From NCBI GenBank assembly GCA_020634555.1, contig JACKBK010000014.1, positions 12,727-76,726 of the forward strand: DNA of 64,000 bases. Reading direction: 5' to 3'. Of the stretch, positions 1-7,625 are shown one piece after another. The position numbers and the translations under genes are program-made. The DNA comes from Caldilineae bacterium (GTDB lineage Bacteria; Chloroflexota; Anaerolineae; JAAEKA01). Within the stretch, counting starts at the first letter, position 1; each line of letters starts with the position of its first letter. The notes beneath the pieces are model-generated. The model did no database searches. It saw only the letters and a program-made list of their open reading frames with translations, and was not told the DNA's origin.

Positions 1-81
1 CTGGCCGTCACAGAATGCCCAGCCCCGCGGCGCGAAGTTGAAGCCGACGATGCGAATCTCGGCAAGGAACGGTTCGCTCAT
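1..81 (-). CDS. Phage tail collar / MdpB-type protein, 5' end only (partial)
   Basis: The first 27 codons run off the left edge of the window. They encode the N-terminus MSEPFLAEIRIVGFNFAPRG followed by a WAFCDG segment, the typical opening of microcystin-dependent/phage tail collar domain proteins. These are short structural proteins, often found in sets of two or three, and related to contractile-tail or fibre tips. A strong ribosome site (AGAAGGAG) lies about 7 nt before the ATG, so the start is secure. The function of the host cell version is not established. No other phage gene is visible, because the rest lies outside the window. Confidence 0.7.
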   Translation of the reverse strand, partial: MSEPFLAEIRIVGFNFAPRGWAFCDGQ

Positions 82-268
82 AAGTAATACTCCTTCTAAA
101 TTGGTTGATGAGCACGAAGCATGGCGATGAGTGCTATGAATCATGCAAGGCATTAATCTCTGCCGACGTAGAGATTCAAACCGGCACCACGGCGACTTGA
201 AGCCGACGGCGACCGTCAAAGCGCTATATGAGGTTGCGAAGAATAGGGAAGGGGAAGCAGACTGGACT

Positions 269-297
269 ATCTTACCATACCAGCCACGCTTGAGCAA
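269..297 (-). promoter_or_regulatory. Weak sigma-70-like promoter candidate for the tail collar gene
   Basis: On the minus strand TTGCTC is followed, after exactly 17 bases, by TAAGAT, about 180 nt upstream of the partial gene at 1-81. The match to consensus is poor (3/6 and 4/6), so this is only a candidate. The rest of 82-377 shows no gene or RNA that I can support. Confidence 0.3.
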
Positions 298-377
298 CAC
301 TTTTTTTTCACATACACCTTAAAAACAGACGCTTTTACGAAATCTCAGTTGCCGTGTTTCAGCCGCGCCGCATTGGA

Positions 378-2189
378 TCAGATCAATGCCTTGGAGGCAA
401 CAACATCCAGAGCCATCGCCAGGAAGTCATCCAAGGTCATGTTGCCGCGCCGCTCGCCCGTGCGCAGCCGCAGATTGACCATGCCCGCCTCCTCTTCGCG
501 GTCGCCCAGAACGAGCATGTAGGGTATCTTCATGAGCTGTGCATCGCGCACCTTGGCCTGCATACGATCGCTGTTGTCGTAAACCTCGACCCGCAGCCCG
601 GCTGCCTCCAGCTTGCCCTGCACCTGATATGCATAGTCGTTGTTGCGGTCCGTGATCGGAATCACCGCCACCTGCTGCGGTTGCAGCCAGACCGGGAAGT
701 TGCCGCCGTAGTGTTCGATCAGCACAGCGAAGAAGCGCTCCATGCTGCCCAGCAACGCACGATGGATCATGTAGGGCCGGTGCTGCTGGCCGTCCTCACC
801 GATGTAGTGCAGGTCGAAGCGCTCCGGCAGGTTGAAGTCGAACTGGATGGTGCTGAGCTGCCACTCGCGATCCAACGCGTCCAGCATCTTCAGGTCGATC
901 TTGGGGCCGTAGAAAGCGCCGCCGCCGGGGTCAATCTCGTACGGTATCTCGGCCCGCTTCAACGCCTCCTCCAACGCGTGCTCGGCAGCCTGCCACTGGT
1001 CGGCGGGGCCGACCGACTTCTCCGGCTTGGTGCTGAGGTAAGCGTTGAACTCCGTGAAGCCAAAGCTGCGCAGGATGTGCAGACAGAAGTTGAGCACCCG
1101 GTCGATCTCCGCGGGCATTTGGTCGGGCCGGCAGAAGAGATGCGCGTCGTCCTGCGTGAAGCCGCGCACGCGGGCCAACCCGTGCAGCACGCCGCTGCGC
1201 TCGAATCGGTAGACCGTGCCCCACTCTGCCATGCGCACCGGCAGGTCACGATAGGAGCGCAGCCGGCTCTTGAAGATATTGACGTGGAAGGGGCAGTTCA
1301 TCGGCTTCAGATAGAACTCCTGCCCTTCGATCTCGATAGGCGAGTACATGTTGTCGGCGTAGAAGCCCAGATGCCCGCTGGTTTCCCACAGCTTGGCGCG
1401 GCCGATATGTGGCGTATAAGCCAGCACGTAGCCATGAGCCAGGTGCTCGTCTTTACAGAACTCCTCGGCCAGGTGGCGCATCAGCGCGCCGTTGGGATGC
1501 CACAGGATCAGCCCGCCGCCCACGTCGTCGGAGTCGGAGCTGTACAGATCCAGCTCCTTGCCAACCTTGCGATGGTCGCGCTTTTTGGCCTCCTCCAGTC
1601 GATCGAGATAGGCCTTCAGGTCCTTCTTGTTCTTCCAGGCCGTGCCGTAGATGCGCTGCAACATGGGCCGATTCTCGTCGCCGCGCCAGTATGCGCCGGC
1701 CACGCTGAGCAGCTTGAAACCGTCGGGCGGTATCTTGCCCGTGTTCTCGACGTGCGGACCGCGACAAAGGTCCTCGAACGTATCATGCTTGTAGGTGCTG
1801 ATGACCGGCGCCTCCTCCAGCGGATTGCCGTACTCATCGAAGCTGCCGCGTTCCAGTCCCTCGATCAGCTCGATCTTGTATGGCTGGTCGGCGAACAATG
1901 CCTTGGCCTCGTCCGCGCTGACCTCGCGGTACTGGAAGGGAAAGCGGCCGCCGATGATCTGGCGCATTCGTCCCTCGATCCACTCCAGGTCGTCGGGCGC
2001 AAAGGTGCGCGCCGTACCGTCGGCGTTGCGGCCCAGATCGAAGTCATAGTAGAAGCCCTCCTGAATCGGCGGGCCGATTGCGACCTTGGCCTCCGGGTAC
2101 AGCTCCAGCACCGCCTCGGCCATGACGTGCGCCGCGCTGTGGCGCAACTTGTACAGATCGTCCTTGGGTAACTCGTTTGATTTTGCCAT
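378..2189 (-). CDS. thrS: Threonyl-tRNA synthetase lacking the N-terminal TGS domain
   Basis: Charges tRNA-Thr with threonine in the cytoplasm. The 603-residue product begins almost directly with the editing (N2/SAD) domain: H17 and H21 of HSAAH, then CRGPH, are the editing-site His/His/Cys/His set. The class II catalytic core follows (motif 2 near RGFTQDDAHLF; zinc ligands Cys in MKPMNCPFH, His in DDAH, His in IHRALLGS), then the C-terminal anticodon-binding domain. The usual TGS (N1) domain of about 60 residues is missing, and the upstream terminator leaves no room for it. The start is the ATG at 2189, because AGGAGG lies 7 nt upstream; a longer reading frame upstream would run into the T-box terminator. 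Expression is controlled by the T-box leader. Confidence 0.97.
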   Translation of the reverse strand: MAKSNELPKDDLYKLRHSAAHVMAEAVLELYPEAKVAIGPPIQEGFYYDFDLGRNADGTARTFAPDDLEWIEGRMRQIIGGRFPFQYREVSADEAKALFADQPYKIELIEGLERGSFDEYGNPLEEAPVISTYKHDTFEDLCRGPHVENTGKIPPDGFKLLSVAGAYWRGDENRPMLQRIYGTAWKNKKDLKAYLDRLEEAKKRDHRKVGKELDLYSSDSDDVGGGLILWHPNGALMRHLAEEFCKDEHLAHGYVLAYTPHIGRAKLWETSGHLGFYADNMYSPIEIEGQEFYLKPMNCPFHVNIFKSRLRSYRDLPVRMAEWGTVYRFERSGVLHGLARVRGFTQDDAHLFCRPDQMPAEIDRVLNFCLHILRSFGFTEFNAYLSTKPEKSVGPADQWQAAEHALEEALKRAEIPYEIDPGGGAFYGPKIDLKMLDALDREWQLSTIQFDFNLPERFDLHYIGEDGQQHRPYMIHRALLGSMERFFAVLIEHYGGNFPVWLQPQQVAVIPITDRNNDYAYQVQGKLEAAGLRVEVYDNSDRMQAKVRDAQLMKIPYMLVLGDREEEAGMVNLRLRTGERRGNMTLDDFLAMALDVVASKALI

Positions 2190-2210
2190 GATGTGCCTCC
2201 TGTTGGATTC

Positions 2211-2244
2211 AAAAAACCCCTTCGCCTGTTGGGGCGAGAGGGTT
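2211..2244 (-). terminator. T-box-controlled intrinsic terminator of thrS leader
   Basis: On the minus strand AACCCTCTCGCC pairs with GGCGAAGGGGTT around a short CCAACA loop, and six T residues follow. It directly follows the T-box sequence and is mutually exclusive with the antiterminator. It ends about 20 nt before the thrS start codon. Confidence 0.92.
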
Positions 2245-2357
2245 AGCACGCGGTTCCACCCAACTTGACGCTCCGCTCGCAACACAATTTAGAAAATTGT
2301 GTCCGCATTGCGCCATCTTGTGGAGCCGATAACGGGGCCAACCGTGCCAGCTTAGTT

Positions 2358-2441
2358 GGTAAACGGTAATCGGTATTCGGTGATCGGTCCTCCAGGGACT
2401 GTTAACTGATCACTGTTTACTGATTACTGATCACCGTTCTG
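2358..2441. repeat. 84-bp heptad-periodic palindrome inside the thrS leader
   Basis: Reads as exactly twelve 7-base units on the plus strand: five of GGTNNNC type (GGTAAAC, GGTAATC, GGTATTC, GGTGATC, GGTCCTC), a turn (CAGGGAC), then TGTTAAC, TGATCAC, TGTTTAC, TGATTAC, TGATCAC and CGTTCTG. The two halves are inverted relative to each other, so the RNA would fold into a long imperfect hairpin. The same element type occurs at 47423-47506. Confidence 0.85.
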
Positions 2442-2573
2442 CCGGCCGCTCCCGGGTGGTTTTCGACGGTGCTCCGCTGCGGAGGCTTTCAGCCAGTGGT
2501 CTCCGCTCTCTGGCGCATTACTGTCCGTCTACTCGTCCCGGTCAACGCGTTGGGGTGTGCAGTTGTGTGCCGG

Positions 2574-2602
2574 ATTATAGGCAGGTTCGCGGAAACTGTC
2601 AA
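2574..2602 (-). promoter_or_regulatory. Consensus sigma-70 promoter of thrS
   Basis: TTGACA (2597-2602), exactly 17 bases, TATAAT (2574-2579) on the minus strand: a perfect match to consensus. Transcription would begin near 2567 and run into Stem I of the T-box. Confidence 0.95.
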
Positions 2603-2625
2603 GCGGGTTGCACAACTTTAATCCT

Positions 2626-2752
2626 GTTTGAAAAGCTACTCGATAAGACACCGGAAATCCCCGGGTCACCAAATGGAAGGCGTTCCAGCCGCTACAGATT
2701 GGGTGTCGCGAGTAATCGGCGACTTCCGATGTCTTTTCAAACAGCTCATTAC
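2626..2752. repeat. Interspersed palindromic element, GACTTCCGANGTC family (copy 1)
   Basis: An imperfect inverted repeat. The left arm contains GTTTGAAAAG and ACACCGGAAATC; the right arm contains GACTTCCGATGT and CTTTTCAAAC. The centre carries GGCGTTCCAGCCGCTACAG, which is the reverse complement (with few changes) of the centre of the copy at 13440-13530. It lies between the D-lyxose-isomerase-like stop codon and the thrS promoter. No open reading frame of its own. Confidence 0.7.
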
Positions 2753-2787
2753 TTCTGCGAAATACGCGATGGCCCGTTAACGGAACC

Positions 2788-3489
2788 TCAATCAGCGATC
2801 TCACCGGGCCGATACCAGTCTGGATAATCGATGGTCAGCAGGTGCAATGGCGGCTCGTCCTCCTCGATCTGTGGGAAGCGGCCCACCGGCTCGTAGAAGC
2901 GGTTGTCGGTGTTGTCGTCGTTGACCAGTGACACCTCGCCAATCAGCACCCGGCTTTCCTCGGCCCAGAAGGAGTGGTATAGTCGTGTCGGCAGGGTAAT
3001 GCTCTCGCCCGGCTCCAACACGATCTTGCCGCCGGCCGGCACGGTGCGGCGGACACCATCGGTGCTGACGGTGATGCCGCTGTCGTCCAGCCCATCATCA
3101 GCCGTCGAGTTGTAGAGCTGGATCACCAGCTTGCCGCCGCCGCGGTTGATGATGTCCTCGACCTTGCGCCAGTGGAAATGGAACGGAGTCACCTGGTCCA
3201 CGTCGGAGATCAGGATCTTCTCGGCGTAGAGTTTGCCGCCGCCGCTGCCCAGCCTGTCCGGGTCGCCGTTGCGGATCGTAAAGATGAACAGACCGGTATG
3301 CTCGTAGTCGCCCGAGCCGAAGTCGGTGATGTCCCAGCCAAGCTGGCGATCGACGATCTCGCGTACTTCCTCGCCCTTGCTGGCCCAGTCGTCGGGTGTC
3401 CAGTAAGCAAAGGGCGGCAGCCGGAAGCCATGGCTGCGCATGAAAGCGTCAGCATCGCGCATGATGGCGTTGATCTCGGAACGTTTCAT
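2788..3489 (-). CDS. D-lyxose isomerase-type cupin sugar isomerase
   Basis: A 233-residue cupin of the D-lyxose ketol-isomerase family, which interconverts D-lyxose/D-xylulose and often D-mannose/D-fructose using a bound divalent metal. The N-terminus MKRSEINAIM, the LGWDITDFGSG segment, and TPFHFHWRKVEDIINRGGG with its metal-binding HxH pair are characteristic. The ATG at 3489 is chosen because GGAGAAAGA lies just upstream and because family members start at MKRSEIN. It is last in the minus-strand group with the UroD-like protein and the FucI/AraA-type isomerase, which points to pentose or deoxyhexose catabolism. The exact substrate is not shown by the sequence. Confidence 0.85.
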   Translation of the reverse strand: MKRSEINAIMRDADAFMRSHGFRLPPFAYWTPDDWASKGEEVREIVDRQLGWDITDFGSGDYEHTGLFIFTIRNGDPDRLGSGGGKLYAEKILISDVDQVTPFHFHWRKVEDIINRGGGKLVIQLYNSTADDGLDDSGITVSTDGVRRTVPAGGKIVLEPGESITLPTRLYHSFWAEESRVLIGEVSLVNDDNTDNRFYEPVGRFPQIEEDEPPLHLLTIDYPDWYRPGEIAD

Positions 3490-3540
3490 TTCTCTTTCTC
3501 CAGGGAAGAGGCGCAAGTGTTCGTGGCAGGTGCGCCTGCG

Positions 3541-4650
3541 CTACACCAGCCCGGCCATGGCCCGCACTTCGTCAATGTAGGCCATCAAGTTCTCCGGCGG
3601 CGTGTCGTCGAGGATGGTGTGCGAGCTTTGCAGGATGTAGCCACCGCCTTTACCCATGACCTCGGCGCGGCTGCGGATCTCGCGACGCACCTCGTCCGGC
3701 GTGCCGGAAGGCAGCGTCTGTTCGACGTCGATGCCGCCGTAGAAGCAGAGCCGGTCGCCGAACTGTTGCTTCATCTCCGCGGGGTCCATGACGTGCGGCG
3801 ACAGCGGGTTAAACACGTCCAAGCCGATCTCGATCAGCTCGGGGAACAGCGATTGGACCGCGCCGTCCGAGTGTTGGCCGACCACGACGCCTGCCCGGTG
3901 GCAGTGGTCGTAGATCAGCGCCAGCCGCGGTTTGATGAAACGCCGCCACATGGTCAGGCTGAACATCAACTGGGTGGTGGAACCCCAGTCATCGGCGAAA
4001 TAGAAGCCATCGACGCCCAACGCCAGTTGCTGGTCGATAATTGGCAGATTCCATTCGTGAACGATGCGGTCCAGCAAGTCTTCGACGAACTGCGGCTCGG
4101 TGGCCATGTCGATAAATAGCTGCTGCATGCCGCGAATGCTCCACGCGCGCTCGAAGAGCACCATCCCCAGCTTGCCGAACAGGAACAGGTTGCCGCGGTA
4201 ACGGTCGGCCAGTTGCCGCGCCTGGTCGAAACGGCCGGCGTGGTACGGATCGGGCATCTGGTAGGCTTGCAGCGCCTTCGCCAGCGCAGCGCCGCCTTCG
4301 ACCTTGCCCAGTGGATAGCGGACCGGGTGCGGCAGCCCGCCGGAGCGGTCCCAGACGCAGCCAAACTCGTCGGTGTGCAGCCCGCCGGCCGCGTCCACGG
4401 CCGTCTCCACCGGCCCGCCGCTCAGCGTCAGTTGCACCTGACCGACCTCGCTGGCCCACGGGTTGTAGTTGAAGTCCGAGCCGATCTTGACGATGTGGTT
4501 GCCGATGAATTCCGCCGCGGCGTGGTTGTCAGGCAACCCGTACAGCTCACAAACCCGCTTCCACACTGACGGCACGGCGTGGAAGTTGTAGGGCACGAAA
4601 TCGGTCTCCTGGTGGCCGATAGCCGCCAGCACGCGTTCACGCTTGTTCAT
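3541..4650 (-). CDS. Uroporphyrinogen decarboxylase-superfamily protein in sugar locus (paralogue 1)
   Basis: A 369-residue TIM-barrel protein of the UroD/MtaA superfamily: N-terminus MNKRERVLAAIGHQETDFVP, a FADDWGS segment, GQHSDGAVQ, and a C-terminal PPENLMAYIDEVRAM helix. It is not expected to be the heme enzyme, because the gene sits among sugar isomerases. In cobamide methyltransferases of this superfamily a HxC zinc motif occurs where this protein has HSD, so a Zn-thiol methyltransferase role is also doubtful. Start at the ATG at 4650; the in-frame upstream extension would overlap the next gene. Four such paralogues occur in this window; their biochemical role is unknown. Confidence 0.8.
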   Translation of the reverse strand: MNKRERVLAAIGHQETDFVPYNFHAVPSVWKRVCELYGLPDNHAAAEFIGNHIVKIGSDFNYNPWASEVGQVQLTLSGGPVETAVDAAGGLHTDEFGCVWDRSGGLPHPVRYPLGKVEGGAALAKALQAYQMPDPYHAGRFDQARQLADRYRGNLFLFGKLGMVLFERAWSIRGMQQLFIDMATEPQFVEDLLDRIVHEWNLPIIDQQLALGVDGFYFADDWGSTTQLMFSLTMWRRFIKPRLALIYDHCHRAGVVVGQHSDGAVQSLFPELIEIGLDVFNPLSPHVMDPAEMKQQFGDRLCFYGGIDVEQTLPSGTPDEVRREIRSRAEVMGKGGGYILQSSHTILDDTPPENLMAYIDEVRAMAGLV

Positions 4651-4705
4651 TGGAAGTCGTTTCGGGAGCGGCGATTCACGCAATATGCAACGCGCAATAC
4701 GGCCG

Positions 4706-6136
4706 CTAGCTGTGACGATACATCTCCCACCCCATGTACTTGCCCAGCGCTTCCTGAACAGCCGCTGCGGTTTTCGACAGGTTGATGGAGACGTGGTGTT
4801 CGTAGCCGTTTTCGCAAATGTAGGCCAGCAGCTTCTGGTAGTTGGATACCTGCACCACACCATAGCCACCGAAGGTCATCAGCGGGTCGTCGGTCAGTGC
4901 GCCTTCGCCCACATACCCGGTGATGGCGCCCTTGTAGTCGTCGGTTGAAATCCGCAGATAAGTGAAGGGTTCCGCCTGCACGCGGCCGTGGATGGTGCCC
5001 CAGGTCTGCTCGCGCGGCACCGTATTGGACAGGATGTCATGGTCCTTCATCAGCGGAATATCCTCGGAAATGAGAGACTCGGCCTTTAAGACACTCTTCG
5101 GCAGGTTGGAGCAGTGGAAGACAACGCCCTTGTCCGGGTCATCGCCGTAGTTGTTGTTCCAGTCCACCAGTGCGCTGGGCTTGCCCGAAGCCAGCGCGAG
5201 GGCTTGCATAGCCACCGTGCCTGCCACGTCCGTCTCGCAGGCCGACGACATCAGGTTGTTGCTCATCATACTCATCAGCGTGCAGGGGACGACGCCGAAG
5301 AATTCCTCCATAGAGGTCCAGCACTGGATCGCGGACGCCTGCAGGTTGCTCTCAACCATCCAGTCGTCGACCACAACGCCGAAGCGCGCCATGCGGTCGA
5401 GAGATGCATCGGGTGCTCTGCCGGTGGCAACGTACGCGCGAATCTGGTCGAGCTTGGCCAGCACCCGCGGATCGTTGCTAGCCAACCGCTCGACGCGACC
5501 GTAAACGTCCGACAGGTCGAGAGTCTCGACCGAGATGCCGGTGCGTTCCAACAATTTCTCGCTGAAGCGCACGGTATTGAAAGCCGGCGGACGGGCACCC
5601 AGGAAGCCAATGCGGGCGTTGCGCAGGCCGCGCACGACACGACAAACCCTGGCGAAATCTTGCAGGTCGGCCCGGAATGCGTCGCTCGCCGGATCCATGG
5701 TATGCAGCGAGGTCAGTGAGTACTTGATGCCGTACTGGTGCAGGTTGTTGCAGGCCGACATTTTGCCGCAGAAAGAGTCGCGGCGCCATTGCAGGTCCAT
5801 TTTGGTCATGTCGTCGGCGAAGGCATGCACCAAGACAGGCGAATCCAGCGCAGCCCAGCGCAGCGTGTTGGCAATAGCCCGTTCATCGCCGAAGTTAGGC
5901 AGGGTCACCAGCACGCCATCGATCTCATCGCGGTGCTGCTTGAACAGGTCGGCACACTTCCGCGCATCAGACAGACTTTCCACGCTGCCATACGGTGTAT
6001 CCTCCGGCGAAAGGGCGACGACATTGAAGCCCTCCTGTTGAAGGACCTCCAACACGGTCGTGCGTCCTGTTTCGCACAGATGGCTGGGGAAGAAGCCGCG
6101 ATTGCCGACAATCACGCCGAGAGTAACTGGTTTCAT
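4706..6136 (-). CDS. L-fucose/L-arabinose isomerase superfamily protein
   Basis: A 476-residue aldose-ketose isomerase of the FucI/AraA superfamily. The N-terminal Rossmann-like domain opens MKPVTLGVIVGNRGFFPSHL. E301 (SACETD) and D325 (VDWNNNY) are 24 residues apart, the same spacing as the acidic metal ligands E337 and D361 of E. coli FucI; FHCSN (H341) may supply a histidine ligand. The start is fixed by AAGGAGG 9 nt upstream. It lies between a LacI regulator and a UroD-like gene, directly downstream of arabinan-degrading enzymes. It may therefore be the L-arabinose (or L-fucose/D-arabinose) isomerase of the pathway; no classical araA is visible. The substrate is inferred. Confidence 0.82.
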   Translation of the reverse strand: MKPVTLGVIVGNRGFFPSHLCETGRTTVLEVLQQEGFNVVALSPEDTPYGSVESLSDARKCADLFKQHRDEIDGVLVTLPNFGDERAIANTLRWAALDSPVLVHAFADDMTKMDLQWRRDSFCGKMSACNNLHQYGIKYSLTSLHTMDPASDAFRADLQDFARVCRVVRGLRNARIGFLGARPPAFNTVRFSEKLLERTGISVETLDLSDVYGRVERLASNDPRVLAKLDQIRAYVATGRAPDASLDRMARFGVVVDDWMVESNLQASAIQCWTSMEEFFGVVPCTLMSMMSNNLMSSACETDVAGTVAMQALALASGKPSALVDWNNNYGDDPDKGVVFHCSNLPKSVLKAESLISEDIPLMKDHDILSNTVPREQTWGTIHGRVQAEPFTYLRISTDDYKGAITGYVGEGALTDDPLMTFGGYGVVQVSNYQKLLAYICENGYEHHVSINLSKTAAAVQEALGKYMGWEMYRHS

Positions 6137-6330
6137 TGAGTGGTGCCTCCTTGATATCCTTGCCTTTGCGATGCAGTATCAATGGACTAAAGCGAGAACG
6201 GAACGATGGTGCGGACGGAGTCTGCTGGAGTGTGGAACTTACTGGGTGCTATGCCGCAACCAATTCTGCTATGCGCGCTGCGCGGGACGAGAGGCGCAAT
6301 AGGGTTTGACGTTGTGACTAGTGACGGGAA

Positions 6331-7386
6331 TTAACTTGCCAGGCGGATAGAGCTTTCCCGCACGATTAGTTCTGGCTCCAACCACACAGTGGCTGGTTCG
6401 AACTCGTCAGATTCCGGTGAGTCTTCGAGCATCGCAATTAGCTGTTGTACGGCCCGGCAGCCAAGCTGGTGCAAGTCCTGGAACACAGTCGTCAACGGCG
6501 GGCTGAAGTAGGCCGACTCCGGTATTCCGTCGAACCCGACCACGGCCAGATCGCGTGGCAAGGCGAGCCCTCTGGTACGCGCGACCGATAACATGCTGAG
6601 CGCCATCTGGTCGTTGGCGACGAAGATGGCATCCATCTCGGGGTACTGGTCTAACAGACGCCCGGCAGCCGGCTCGCCACTCCTGCTGGACCAGTTGCCC
6701 TCTGCCCACATCCGCTCCTCGACAGGCAAGCCGGCTGCCTGAAGTGTCTCCGCCCAGGCAGCCTTGCGCTCCCTGGCTTCCCACCAGACCAGCGGCCCGG
6801 CAAGATGGCCAATGCGCCGAAAACCCTGCTGCAAAAGGTGTTCCACGGCCAACCGGGTGCCAGTCCTGTTGTCAACGGCGACGACGGGCAGGCCCGGCTG
6901 CGGATTCATGGTGAGGAAAACGAAGGGAACATGAAAGTTCGGCAATTGCTCCAGCACCCAATTACGGTTGTTGCCCACTTCAGGCACAGCCCAGATCACA
7001 CCATCCACCTGGCGTGCCAGCATGCCGTGAAGTATCGCCTTGGTTTCTCGAAAGTCGAATGTGTTGAAGCGGGGCAGTTCGTTGAGGAGGACTGAGTAGC
7101 CCATAGCCTCTGCTTTCGAGGCAATACCGTCGAGGGTGTGTGAGGGGCCGATGTAGGTCAGACCAGCGGTGATGACCCCTAACATCATGCTGCGCTGGTT
7201 GATTAGGCTTCGAGCCAGCGCGCTGGGCCGGTACTGTAGACGCTCAATCACCTGGTGGACGCGATCGCGGGTGTCAGGCGCCACATGCGGCATGTCGTTG
7301 AGGACACGAGACACAGTTTGGATCGAGACATCAGCCTCTTCAGCGACCTGCTTGATGGTAACCCGTTTTTTTCTGGCGGCCGCCAT
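6331..7386 (-). CDS. LacI-family transcriptional regulator (LacI-1)
   Basis: A 351-residue repressor. The N-terminal helix-turn-helix VTIKQVAEEADVSIQTVSRV is followed by the hinge helix YRPSALARSL and a periplasmic-binding-like sugar-sensing domain ending LEPELIVRESS. It sits between the GH127 gene and the isomerase gene, on the same strand, and has its own promoter. It probably controls the isomerase/UroD/lyxose-isomerase genes, the arabinan enzymes, or both. The ATG at 7386 is preferred over the upstream TTG because GGAAAGAG lies 8 nt before it. Confidence 0.93.
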   Translation of the reverse strand: MAAARKKRVTIKQVAEEADVSIQTVSRVLNDMPHVAPDTRDRVHQVIERLQYRPSALARSLINQRSMMLGVITAGLTYIGPSHTLDGIASKAEAMGYSVLLNELPRFNTFDFRETKAILHGMLARQVDGVIWAVPEVGNNRNWVLEQLPNFHVPFVFLTMNPQPGLPVVAVDNRTGTRLAVEHLLQQGFRRIGHLAGPLVWWEARERKAAWAETLQAAGLPVEERMWAEGNWSSRSGEPAAGRLLDQYPEMDAIFVANDQMALSMLSVARTRGLALPRDLAVVGFDGIPESAYFSPPLTTVFQDLHQLGCRAVQQLIAMLEDSPESDEFEPATVWLEPELIVRESSIRLAS

Positions 7387-7442
7387 GATGGTAACTCTTT
7401 CCAATTTCTGGCTTGTTATCGCTACCGGGATCGTTCACATGT

Positions 7443-7471
7443 AGAATATCATACAAGCATTGCCATGTCAA
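7443..7471 (-). promoter_or_regulatory. Sigma-70-type promoter of the LacI-1 gene
   Basis: TTGACA (7466-7471), 17 bases, TATTCT (7443-7448) on the minus strand, about 57 bases upstream of the LacI-1 start codon. Confidence 0.75.
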
Positions 7472-7537
7472 GCGCCTGATTTCACAGACTTTGTACGACC
7501 CTGGCGGGATGAGAAAAAGCGTCGCCCCTCTCAATCA

Positions 7538-7584
7538 AGCCGCCGTCAGCGACACCGTTGTGGATACGGTCGCTGACGGCGGCT
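7538..7584 (-). terminator. Stem-loop terminator downstream of the GH127 gene
   Basis: Perfect 16-bp inverted arms AGCCGCCGTCAGCGAC (7538-7553) and GTCGCTGACGGCGGCT (7569-7584) lie about 40 bp beyond the GH127 stop codon. There is no immediate T-run; a TTTTT tract follows about 20 bases later. It probably ends the arabinan operon and separates it from LacI-1. Confidence 0.65.
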
Positions 7585-7625
7585 CGTGGTTTTCGATGGA
7601 ATGGTGCGCTGGTTTCGGGCGATAT

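Larger units (their letters stand above)
2200..2567 (-). ncRNA. Threonine T-box riboswitch leader of thrS
   Basis: The minus-strand leader carries the invariant T-box antiterminator element GGGTGGAACCGCG (2249-2261) just before the terminator. Upstream is a recognisable Stem I. CCGGG/CCCGG and GACGG/CCGTC helices flank a specifier loop with AGTA on its 5' side and GAAAACCA on its 3' side, so the specifier codon reads ACC (threonine, 2458-2460). Distal AGAGAG and CTGAAAG elements are present. A small hairpin at 2282-2302 (ACACAATTT/AATTGTGT) precedes the antiterminator. Uncharged tRNA-Thr should stabilise the antiterminator and switch thrS on. An 84-bp heptad palindrome lies between Stem I and the antiterminator. 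Confidence 0.93.

Noticed and set aside
354..2171. A 605-codon open frame on the plus strand opposite thrS
   Set aside because: It is a GC-skew shadow of the thrS reading frame; it has no recognisable domain and no ribosome site, while thrS is certain.
3541..4650. Heme biosynthesis uroporphyrinogen decarboxylase (hemE)
   Set aside because: Four divergent paralogues sit in sugar operons, none with heme genes; the superfamily fits but the heme role does not.
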